Shown here piece by piece: positions 46,651 to 57,900 of a DNA stretch of 64,000 nt. The DNA is from Tethya wilhelma (Eukaryota > Porifera > Demospongiae > Tethyida > Tethyidae). The stretch is from the NCBI GenBank assembly GCA_964030475.1, contig CAXIPT010000002.1, positions 3,436,660 to 3,500,659 on the forward strand, read 5' to 3'. The position numbers and the translations under genes are program-made. Under the pieces are notes generated by a model. It ran no database searches, was not told the DNA's origin, and saw nothing but the letters and a program-made list of their open reading frames with translations. Numbering within the stretch: the stretch's first letter is position 1; each line of letters starts with the position of its first letter.

Positions 46651-48068
46651 TGTTGAGGATGAGAAAGAACACACGAGAAGAGGGAAACTTTGAACATTAA
46701 TTACATTTCCGACAGAGTAGCATTGGAAATAATCTTCTTACTGACTATGGGCTAGTAAACGGGCTATCATAGCACACAGTAGCACTCACGGATGTGGCCC
46801 ATGAGAACTAAACTTGATTATGCATGACTCCAGCTGTATAGCCTCATGCAGTGACTTAGTGCTGCCATTCTACCGTTAGGCATAATTAACCGCTTAGTAT
46901 AATATAATTTGCCCAATATAACAAATGGTGAATTGATTGAGGTAGCATATTACATAGCCAGGAAACTTAAGAGAGAAATAATAATTGGAGGCCTGGGGGC
47001 CGGGAGAAAGAAGTGAGTTGAGTTCATGCAGTATTCAATTGCAATAACATAATATTATGATAAACAGAACATGCACCACTAGACTAGTTACTTACATTCA
47101 AAATCTTTAGCACCACCAAGCTGCATGGACATCTGCAGGCCGAGTTGACATATATACGTTGCAAGCATGTAGCTTAGAGTAACTTGTACTCTGTCAGAGG
47201 ACCTTGAATCGTTCCACAACTGAATTTTTAGAAGTGAGGTCAAAGTACATGTTATCTATGGCGCGAATTTATGAGCTTGCGTGTGGTGTCACGCCCTTGG
47301 CAGGCGGATAGCAGCATGGAAAGAGCCTCAGACAGCAAGGAGAGAGCAGAGAGCAAGGAGAGCACACATAGCAAGGAGAGAGCAAGGAGAGCACACATAG
47401 CAAGGAGAGAGACTCGGAAGAGAGCAAGGAAAGCACACATAGCAAGGAGAGAGAAGAGAGCAAGAGCCCGGGATGGAAGAAGAGGTCTCTGACTCCGCAG
47501 AGACTAGACTAGTTAAACACGCAATCCACTATATATCTAACACACAAAAGCTACCCTAAAGGAGTTGGCAAAGATGAGAAAAGAAGCATCAGACGAAAAG
47601 CAGGAGGTTTCGTAGAGAGAGATGGAGAAGTATAGAAGTATTATATAAAAACCTATGGCGCGAATTTATGAGCATGCGCGTTCAAAATTCAGCAAATTGT
47701 TAGAAAATTTATTCTTAAGCAAATCATACAAAGTGTATCAAGTGATAAACCAATATTTAGGATTGAGGTATATAACATTATAATACAGGTAACTGATAAT
47801 TAATGGGGTGGGTTACAGGGAATCAGGGGCAGAATAAAACTAATAGCTAGAAACACTTCCTAAAAATTATAATACAAAAGAAAAGAAATAAAAAAATTCT
47901 AATATTACAAACAATAAAAAAATCACATAAAAAACAGCAAAACAAGAAATGATACAGTGAAAATCATAAATGAAGAATAAAAATAAAGTATAAGTAAAGA
48001 CGAAGGGTGAATTATAAATTAAACAATAACATAAAAGTGATAACAATGTCGTAATACGAAAACTAGAT
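46651..48068. other. spacer between the inverted-duplication arm and ROCO B
   Basis: Contains the 47318-47470 minisatellite and two copies of TATGGCGCGAATTTATGAGC (about 47257, 47653). These are the reverse complement of the sequence upstream of adaptor D (37962-37985), so a D-type promoter remnant lies downstream of ROCO B but no adaptor exons follow. The rest is AT-rich and featureless. Confidence 0.6.
47318..47470. repeat. minisatellite, AGCAAGGAGAGCACACAT units
   Basis: About five imperfect units of ~30 bases built from AGCAAGGAGAGAG and AGCACACATAGCAAGGAG. Open frames on both strands here are repeat artefacts. Confidence 0.8.
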
Positions 48069-50055
48069 TCAAATGGTTTCTGCCAACGCACCAAGTTCTA
48101 CAATTCGGCTCCTCAGAGCTTGTCTCAATTCATCTAATTTTGCATACTTTGTGTGTGTCTTGTCTGATGGGCTCCATTGAACCCATTGGTACATCATTTC
48201 AGTGAGGTAGGTCGTGGGAGCACCATGGAAGAGACGAGGCTTGGCAGCTATAAGATCAAGTTCACTTGGTGTAAACCCAAGAGCTGTTCCCAACATCGAC
48301 CATTTGGCAGCATGGGGTGCCAGCTTCTCCATGAGTTGAGGGATATCACTTTCAGTAAGACGTCCATCACTAGTGGGGGGTGATTGTTCCTCAGACCACA
48401 CTAGATGGTTGGGTTTGAGTCGGCCACAAAAGTCACTGTCTTTGGAACAAACAAACAATTTCGAACTTGGAGTAACTTTTGCAGAATGGCTTTCTTTAAG
48501 TTTACATGGACACAGCAAACACAGAGATGGTTCACTGATCTTGTAGTTGAGAGCAAGTTCAGCATTTCTGATAGCATCAAACACAGCACCTCGTACTAGA
48601 GAACAGATAGTACTAGCAAGGTCAGAAGCACATTCTGAGAGTCGAACATGTATTTCAAAATGCTTGAAGGCATCGATGAAGATCACTGTTCCTGGATGAT
48701 CGGGGATTTTGAATTCTACACAATTGCGATACAAACAGCTAGGTGTGGTGGAGGAGTCCATCTTCAACTCCCAAGGACAAGGATGGTGATTGTTGGCAGA
48801 AACAAGATGGACAACAGCAGCACAGAAGACACCAAGACACGGAATGGCACCAGCAAAAAATATTACAACAGGAGCAGCTGCAGATGACTGGTCTACACGA
48901 TGACCATCTAATCCTTCCTTGGAACACATGGGAAGAAGAGCTGGTACAAAGAACTCTTTCTCATTGAACTTGGCAAAGATGTGAAGCTTACTAAAGAGCT
49001 CAACTAACTCTTTCTGAGTAAAGAAGCCTGGCAAATAATGCTTGCTGAAGTGGGGCTGTGCTAAGAACTCTTCAGACACAAGAGCATGGTCTTTGAATCG
49101 CAACCAGTTGGGAGTGAATGGCCCAGGCAACAAGTTATGTTGCAGCTTATGAATGGCTAGCACTAATTCAGTCACCTTGTCAAGAAGTACTTGAGTGTTG
49201 GCAAAGATCACATTTGGAAGGATCTCTGGGAAGTAGAAGATCACGTTTAGCTGTTGGTCAAGGAACTCTAATGCAGCATTGAAAGATTCTTCTTCAAAGT
49301 GAAGCTTCTGTTGAGCAACCACAAAGCATTCTTCCTTTGTAAGGACATCTCGATTCAGGTTTTCGGCCACTTCTTCCAAGAGAGACTCTAACGCGTGATA
49401 TTGGAGAGGGACTTTAATAGAATCAGCAACACACTCTGTGGAAATCAAGGTTCGAATTTCATCAATCATTGTTTCCCCAGCCACCCCAGGACAGCTTGCA
49501 TTAATGGGGAAGATGACTTCCTTAGGTTGAGTGCAGGAGTAAATTATTTCTTCCTTAAATTCAGGAAATAGAAGATCAAGAAATCTTTTGTTTTTTGTTT
49601 CGATCGTCTCTGCACATTTCTCAGCCTGGTCCAGGAATGTACCGATCACTATGATTCGTGCTTGAGCTGCTATCTCCTTTGCACCTTTTGATTTCTGGGA
49701 CTGAATGACACGAAGGCAGTGTTCAAAGATTTGGAGATTGGTGTGGGATGCCTGGTATGGCTTACACACGGACTGCCCATTTTCATCAAAGTACTCTACT
49801 TTGGGATACTCATCAAGCGATTCGGAAAGTTTTTGGAAGAAAATGTAGACAGAAGTACCACGAAGAAAGATCGGCAATACTTCATGGAATTGAGGTTGGC
49901 CTCCAGAATCCGTGATCTGAACCCTGCTGATCTTGTCCAAAGGTTCGTCCAAGGAGCACTTGTCCATAAGCCCAAGAAACTTCTCGTCTGTTGTTGCCAT
50001 CACTGGTCTAGCTGGTGGAGTGGAGCTTGGTTTGTCAGTGACCTCCTTAGCACTC
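48069..50055 (-). CDS. ROCO B, GTPase/COR-like/Death exon, 5' truncated
   Basis: One open exon on the minus strand from the N at 50056 to the stop at 48069, 662 codons, closely similar to residues ~675-1336 of ROCO A. Present: DSGGQPQF, a G4-like GTFLDQ, COR-like LNVIFYFPEILPNVIFANTQ, and the final Death domain (LTESDIPQLMEKLAPHAA ... RSRIVELGALAETI). Missing: P-loop, linker and all upstream DDs, cut off at the N. Differences from A are spread and mostly in-frame, including an insertion (SKGAKEIAAQ for the SRGGEKKP segment). So this is a diverged and apparently selected copy, not a haplotype of A. It may belong with the N-terminal half at 44038-40679. Confidence 0.85.
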
Positions 50056-50056
50056 N

Positions 50057-50429
50057 TTCAACTGTAATTTTTTTTTCTCCACATGATTATTGAATAGAAC
50101 AACCCATTGTCCATATACAGTAAAACTGGTACATGCATGAACTCATGCAGTGAATTGGAAAGCCCATAATTTCTGGATCACTAGCATGATATTGAGTTCC
50201 GGTCCATTATAGCCGGAGGTATGAAGGCTACTCTCGTGCAATGGTACTCTGTGAAATGTAATGTTTACTTCTTCTCTTGTGTTTCTTTCTTATCCTCGAC
50301 ATACACCTTCAGTGGAGATAGAACGACTCTTAGAGAGTTCAAAGGTCACACATCCTCCCTGACTACCTGGCACATGATTATGTTGATAATTTCTCGTCCC
50401 CTCAGCAGCTAAGAGAGTTGAGACTGTCA
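50057..50429. other. unassigned stretch right of the ROCO B break
   Basis: No similarity to other ROCO copies after the N at 50056, where the P-loop part should be. No supported gene; the open frame at 50221-50412 has no recognisable content. Confidence 0.4.
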
Positions 50430-51950
50430 AGAAATTGTTCCAAGATGTTTCGCCCGGTCACCAATGATCACCTACGTGAGGTAAGGATGGTGTTTCATAA
50501 CGATGAGAATATTTGTCTGATGAGTGAAGAAGTGTATGTACTAACACACACACAAACTATAGGCTGTGAGGTATGTAGCTATAGCTTGGAAGATTGAGAA
50601 CATGATAGATGCTCTCTAAATGGAGTGTATCACTTCACCATAGCAACATGACATCTTGCTCCTATTGAACATCACATCTTTGTAGCTGTTTGTGAGTTAA
50701 ATTTACAATAATTATTACAAAATATGGAAATTTCCTATAAAAGTATCATCTACCTGTGCCCTATTGACTCCCTGGTTATATTAGAGTATCAGTATCAATA
50801 TTCATGACTGAACTGTAATCATATTCATGACCAAATTGTGACCTGTTCATCGTAACCTTAAAGATTTCCTTTGTCTCTCCCTCCCCACCAGGACATGAGG
50901 ACTCTGAGGTTTGCTCACAAGCCGAGGAGACCCACGGCAGAAGGGTGATGTACGATAGACTCCAGATTGTCTTCTTCCCCACCAGCTATGGGAAGAACGT
51001 GTTTGCCTTCAAATTTGAGGAGAAGTACAAAGAGAATGGCTGGATGGTTTACGACGCTGAGAATTAAGGAGCTGCAGGGAATCTCAGATTGGTAGGTTAA
51101 TTGCTTTTCCTGTTAGTCATCTATATTTAGTCCATTCCCATTGACCTAGCTAAGCTCCGCTGATGCCACAGACTTGTGTGTGTGTGTGTGTGTGTGTGTG
51201 TGTCATTACAACAAATGCTCTATCTAGTGTGTAACATAGGATTTAATCAGATTCATGTTTTTGAGGTGAATAATTGTGTTCATTAATTATATGCAAATGA
51301 GATATGCATATTCAACAGAATTTTCAGCTTTAGAGAAAGTGAAGATTTACAGAAGCACAGTGTTCAAATCAAGAAGGCAACCAGTGGAATGAAGCTATAA
51401 ATATATATTCTATCAGTCTTTAAGTTTAAACAGAACGAAATACGCTTAAATTTTATGATAATCCCTACCATAGATACATTCTATAAAATGTCAGAGGGTA
51501 AACTTACGCAAAACAATTCAACCTTGGTATTATTAGAAAGCTTGAACATTGCTGATTTCAATTTTATCCGTACCTCTTAAATAGAACAACAAGGGGGAGT
51601 GGGGAAATGGGTTTTTCCCTAAATGCGTTCTGAGCATGCTCAAACTGATAGGCGCTTAAGTACTAGAGTAGTTCGTAGTAGGTGTAAATATTCATGAATG
51701 TCACAGACTAAATCACGGACCTGGGCTCCAAGACTTGGCCTACAGCTTCCTAAAAGGTTGGAGAATAGATTTTAAACCGTACCAAGTAAAAATCTAACCT
51801 ATAAAACTTTAAATAAGCAAAAATATGAAAATTTCGAGGCTTATTTGGGCCTTTTCAGCTGTTTTACTACAAATGCGTGGGCGTTCAGATAATGAGATGC
51901 ATGTAGTACAAATTTATGCATGTAGCCACAAATGTCCTCTATTTCTTGTA

Positions 51951-51987
<37 letters not shown>

Positions 51988-52410
51988 TGTGTGTGTGTGT
52001 GTGCTCTATACTGTGGCTCGGCATCATTCTGTGATTTGTAGGATGTGAGAAACAAAACTGTGTCTTTATGGAGCTTCATCAACAGTCAGGTGAACTTTCA
52101 ATAAAGAACATTGTCACGGGACTATTGTATGTCTCATGTGCCTATCACATGACTATCACGAGACTTCTCTCCAGGTGGAGATGTATAAGAATTTACTTAC
52201 TCAGAAAACATACACCAACAGGTACAGAATGACATTGTGAATATTTCCTAGTCTTTCATTCTTGTCTCTCTCTCCTACTTAGAAAAAAATGGCCGGTGGC
52301 CGCTTGTTAGTAGCCATTCCACAGCTGAAGTTTACGAATACTATAGCACTTGGAAACAACACCTGTACATTGTAGAAGCAGAGTGAGATGGAATCAAAGT
52401 CACAGAATGA
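50430..52410 (+). pseudogene. right arm of the inverted duplication with myotubularin fragments
   Basis: Plus-strand fragments: about 50405-50480 (AAGAAATTGTTCCAAGATGT), 50892-51067 (DMRTLRFAHKP, then a frameshift; later YGKNVFAFKFEEKYKENGWM), 52042-52091 (TVSLWSFINSQ-type) and about 52173-52222 (EMYKN, TYTNR). The next exon is inverted (52370-52300, NGY, IVFVN), exactly as in the left arm. 51230-51950 is an extra segment missing from the left arm. Frameshifts differ between arms, so both copies are dead and have diverged. Confidence 0.65.
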
Positions 52411-53135
52411 GCAGGTGAGACACACACACACATGTGCCATATGTACAAAATTTAAAACTATAAAAAATTCTGCTGCTCTTTTTCCAATTTACATGAAATT
52501 TTGAAATTTCCCCCTCAATAGTACCTTTTCAGATCTCATAATTAGCCAGCAAGAAATGTCAAACGGAAAATGTATACATATATAGTGACATACGAGCTTT
52601 ATATTTGGAGACTTTTTGTTGAAGCATTTTTGGTTTTCCATATACTGGCAAATGTGTTTAAAAAAATTGTTGATCAGTTTTCTGTTCTATTGATAGATTC
52701 TAAAATGGATATCATTTGGTCACAAGTTCTTGCAGGTACAATACACCATGCACTGGAGATAGGGGGTCATGATCCTCTCTAGATACCTGACAATTGTACA
52801 TGTCGATAAGGTTACCGAGTTAGTGCTGGCCATCCATAGGCTTTGACTCAACATCAGAATAAAGGGTCTAGCTGATAGACTAATATCACACATCAAGCTA
52901 TGCTAGTAAACATTTGCCCAAATATAAACATATACTTGAAGTATAAACAATGGTGTCATTTGTAAACCATAAACATAAGCACTTCAATGTGGGTTTTTCC
53001 CCTTGCATAGTTTAGACTTCTGTGTACTGGTAATGAGTTGATGTGAGAAACCACACGCATACTGTTACTAATTTGCCATACAATGTTAATAGCTTTTATT
53101 AATGATCTTCTATCTATTGTTCTCTCTCCCTCTAG
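52411..53135. other. spacer with a small ROCO fragment
   Basis: 52803-52852 reads DKVTELVLAIHRL, matching the COR-like part of the ROCO exon (59340-59385) without flanking similarity: a ~50-bp relic inside a myotubularin intron. The rest shows no feature I can support. Confidence 0.5.
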
Positions 53136-54126
53136 CATATTGGTCATGGTGACAGGAACCACAGTGATGACCAGAGAGCTCCCATCTTCCTTCAGTTCAT
53201 TGATTCAGTGTGTCTGGCAAATGTCAGTACAGGTGAGTGAGTGGTGGTTGATAGGCAACCTGGAGAGTAATACATGGATATCCCCTTGTTTTCAGTTTCC
53301 CTATGCCTTTGAGTTCAATGAACACTTCCTTGTCACTGTATTGGATCACTTGTACAGGTACATCTATAACACACAATGTCATTGCATATACAAATACATA
53401 TCCATGCTCTCTGTTCTGTTTCTCTTCTCAGTTGTCTTTTTGAAACATTTCTTTAGAAGGCCAGAGTAGATGCAGTAACATGGGGTGAATCCCTGTGATT
53501 AAAGTTCTTCTATAGTCAGCTGGTGTTGTGAACGTGTTTGCTGTTTCATTCTGTGATTTGTATATAGGAAGAAACAAGACGGTATCTTTATGGAGCTTCA
53601 TCAACAGTCAGGTGAGCCGTCACCTGGTCACATGACTATTGTATGTATCATGTGACTATATATACATGACATGACTATCACATGACACTTCTCTCCAGTT
53701 TGAGATCTATAAAAATCCACTTACTCAGAAAACATACACCAACAGGTAAAGAATGACATTGTGAATATTTCCTAGTCTTTCATTTTTGTCTCTCTCTCCT
53801 CCTACAATGTACAGGTGTTGTTTCCATGTGCTAGCATAATAGTAGCATTGGTAAACTTCAGCTGTGGAATGGCTACTACTTGAGATGGAATCCGCCCAGA
53901 ATGACTCTGAGACCTCAGGTGAGGTCGACACACACACACACTGAGAGACTGGGGAAGGTCTTCTTTCAACTCTAATTCAGTCCCCATGAGGGTGGTAGGA
54001 GACCATTATGTTGTCAGCAGGGATAAGTGTGATAGGACAGAAGATTATAGAGTTGTTTTATTGTGTGTGATTTACAGGAGGCGGAGTTTGAGAGGTGTAG
54101 ACAACTGCAAGTACTCATCAAATTGG
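53136..54126 (+). pseudogene. myotubularin-type exons, copy M2
   Basis: Exons in order: 53136-53232 ([20 protein letters not shown]), 53296-53357 (FPYAFEFNEHFLVTVLDHLY), about 53432-53462 (CLFETFL then stop), 53568-53611 (NKTVSLWSFINSQ in one phase), 53699-53745 (EIYKNPLTQKTYTN), 53815-53918 (NGYYLRWN region with an insertion) and 54079-54126 (EAEFERCRQLQVLIKL). They match the C-terminal half of the MTM1/MTMR2 phosphatase domain. A ~4-base insertion after FID, a stop after CLFETFL and the insertion in the NGYYLRWN exon break the frame. The last coiled-coil exon is deleted; the break near 54175 leads straight into ROCO C intron 1 sequence. Confidence 0.75.
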
Positions 54127-54978
54127 TAAAGAATCTCTTTGTGACACAGCAACCATTGTCATCTCTCTCTCTCTAGGCTGAGTCACGGTTTATGGTCATC
54201 ATACTGAAGTTATTAATGAGACTATAGGAGCATGCCAGTCAGTGAATTTCTAATATTGTTTTATGTGGAAGAGATCCCCAGCACTACGAGTAAATAAATA
54301 AAGTGTTAACAGGCTGCCGTTGCTGGGAAGTAGCTGCAGGCATTTCTAATAGTCATTCTGGGAGTCTTCCTAGCTGTTCGTAAACTCTTAGCTTGAAGCC
54401 TACTGATGCCTGTGGCCACCACATACCACCTCCCCTGTTCCCAGCTAGGTTACCAGCAACCCACCAAACATAAGCCAACAACTACTACCAGTCATGTCTA
54501 GAGAAAATATTACTATAGTGGAAGCATATATATGACCCTCCCTCCTCTACTGTATAGGGTGGCAGGGCATGAGATCATAGGCTGTAAACGAAACAAATTT
54601 AGATTCAAGTGTATACCAAAGGTTGCCTGCACAGCGTGCTCACCCATGCTACCCCCCCCTCCACTACATACCCATGCCATATGGGCACACAACCCTGTAT
54701 ATACACCCACTATAATTATCTTGTTGCTTTAAGCCTCCAAACTGCTTCCTATAACATGTGACTTAATGATTCTATACTCCCACTCAAATTGTAGTGGTAT
54801 AAATACATCAGTCCTGGTGTCCTCTGCCCCGCCCCCTCCCCCACTAGTCAGGTCCATCACTGACTGGACTCCATGTAGTGGCTGGTTTTAGTTTAGCAGT
54901 CACTGATGATGATAATATTAGAGTTCTCTTCTCTCAACATGTGTTCATCTCAATCTCTGATTCTCTCTCTCTATACAG
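54127..54978. other. deletion junction and ROCO C intron 1 remnant
   Basis: At about 54175 the myotubularin (CT)n tract jumps to GGCTGAGTCACGG and then to sequence matching ROCO A intron 1 (GGAGCATGCCAGTCAGTGAATTTC, compare 25960). The last myotubularin exon, promoter palindrome and first ROCO exon are missing here. Confidence 0.6.
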
Positions 54979-57900
54979 GTGCCCGCCTCACTGCTGACAA
55001 TGTAGTTAAAGTACTACAGCAAGTGAGAGTGACAGAGACTGTGAGGTGGAGTGGGAGGGAATTCATTGGGAGTTTGATACTGAACATATCATGGAGACAA
55101 CTCTCTCTGATCACCAGCTCCTGTACTACTGATGAACAGTGTCTACAAGTGGTGGTCTCAGTTTGGTTCCAGAGATGTCCTTATGCCTCTTGGAGATACC
55201 TCATATGGACTCTTGAAGAGTGGGACAATACTAATGTGGCCCAGAAGATATATGGCTTCTCTGAACCATTGAATGGTATGACATCAATAATCACATACAC
55301 AGCATTAATATTTTCAGTACAAGATGTTAACAATATTACACCACGTTGATCTTTCTAAGCTTGGTATTAAGTGATGTCATTATAGTGTTTGTGATGTTCT
55401 TTGTGCTGACTCAGCATAATGTCATTGTATTCATTATGTCCCCACGGCCAGACTCTGACTCTCTCTCCTTCTGGAGTGGTGGTTCTGTTATTATGATGGA
55501 TACTAAATCAATTGTATAATGAATGACAATTTATTAATAAGTTCAACAACTTGCATCTTTCCTCCTCACAGACCCCAATCTGAATGTTAAGACTCTGATG
55601 TCACTGTTGAACACTCTGACTTTGGACACACTGGGAGACTGCCTTGACATACCAGCCAGTAGGAGTGAAGAGATACAACGACAGTGTACAACAGAAGAGG
55701 AAGTGAAACGAGCATACATTTCCTGGTATGTGAATTACTCTCCATTCACAGACTACACACATCTAGCAGGAAGGCTGCTGTGAGGAAACAAGTGTTCTAA
55801 AACAAGTGAAGAGATACCTACAGATAGTACCAGGTATGAGTTGAATCAGTGTATATGTGTGATAAATGTGTATATAGCTACAAAAAGCAACAGTATAGAA
55901 TGATGCTAGTTTGTCAGATGCAGCAAGCATAATCTTTTAAGCCTTTGCATGTATAGTGCTAATTTTGTTGAGACAATTAAGCCTACTAGACAATCCTACT
56001 AGTATAGAGTAATGTGTATAATTCATGTGATTATAGATGTTCAGGGCTGTGTTTTTATTAATTTTATAGAATCACTATTATTGGAACTATGTGCTTGGCA
56101 CTATAAATACTTGTACGATTTTATTTCTGTCTCTCTCTGATTCAAACTATTAAAGTCTGTGGCAATCTGTCAGATTTACACAAAATCTAGCGCATGCATC
56201 TGCTAACAAATTTCATGACGATTGTCCAAATTTTTTATTTTGAAATGTTACTCAAAGGGGGTGTAATTATGAAATTTAATTATTTATAGTGATTCAAAGA
56301 TGTATAATATAGTCTCGTTCCCTTTGGACATGAAGCTAGTGGAATGTGTGTGCATGTGTGAGTGATCATGAAAGGTCAAAGAGGATAGTCATGATACTGG
56401 GAACGAGGCTAATACATGTGTACTTATTGTGCATAATATTATTATGATTTCACAATCATTAATATTACTGCAGTACATGTGTCATACACAATGTTAGCTA
56501 TAGATTTGTTGGTCTATATATATTATAGTTTCTCCATCTTTCCATTATTAGAGCCCACCCTCACTCTCAGCAATCTTACTGAAGCCTTGAAATCACTCCC
56601 TGACTCTCTGTGGAATGTCTCATTGGGAATGTCATTCAGGCTCAACATACCATTCTCTACATTCGATGAGATTAAGGGACGTCACCCTCATGATGTCTCC
56701 AAAAGGAAAAAGGTTCTCCTACAGCTCTTTCTTGATGACCACCCCTGCCCCTCTTGGAAGACCATAGCCTACGGAGTTTATAGTGAGGGAGAGTATGGAG
56801 CACTGGAAGTGATTCAAAGAGATTACTACAAAGGTGATTCTATTGCTGCACTATGAATCTTGTGTGTGCCTAGCTATGAATTGTGTATGTCAATTTGTAT
56901 GGCTGTATGCAGGCATGTTATGTGTGTGCTTTGTGACTACAAAAGTGGTTCTGTTGTAGGAATCTAGTGTGCGTTTTTAATTTTGCATGAATGTGTGTGT
57001 AAAGCTATGAATTATGTGTGTGTAGAATTACACGTATGTAGTATTTACTAGCATAACTTAGCATTGTAACATGGGATGGTTCCACTAGTGTTAATCACCA
57101 TGGTTATGTGTGACTTCTCTTCCTCCACTCTCAACAGGTACGAGTGAAGCTAGACGACACTTTAAGAAGGCAATGAAGAAGGGATTTGTCATATCTGACA
57201 TCATTAAGGTGAGACTGTATAATATTCCTGCCAAACACAAGAGAGAAATTGATTTTAAAACAGTCATTGGCAACAACTAGCATTTCTTGAAGCCATAGTT
57301 CATATGCTTGTAAGTGGATGCAGTGATGTAATCTGGGGTCTGTACTAACAATGAACATTGTCAAACTAGTGTTTTACTGATCTGATGAGTAGTTCGTGAG
57401 TGGAAATGATCACTTGCTTTACTATAATTGCTGAAGCATGCTAGTTACCATGGATTTCTAGAGCTTTTGTACTTAGCAAACACTTGAAAACCTAAAAGCC
57501 TTAGAAAAAGATTCTTTGCAACCTAGTTTTGAAAAAAGAATTGAACAACATGTGTCGAACAGATTCTATCTGACTAGCCCACCCTTCTTCTCTCTCTCTA
57601 AAGAATTTATGATCGACTTACATTAATTAATCCACACTGTCAATGCACTGATTCAATTTATCAAGAACATTTTGCATGTGCATGACCTTTCCGTTATAGA
57701 CCAATTAAAAATATTTCCATTAATAAGTAATGCTAACTGTAGTTGACACCATCCCCTCTCCCCCCAGCATTTTATCCTACTGTATATCAGGTATTTTTCA
57801 TGGAGTAAAATTTTTATGGTTTTCACAGTTGATTAACAAACCACAAAATGTATTCTCACAAAAAATAAAGGCTTTTATGTTGTTATCCCATACGTGCCAT

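Noticed and set aside
47252..47492. Open frames rich in LSLLCVLSLL and KERARRAH
   Set aside because: Products of a ~30-bp minisatellite in different frames.
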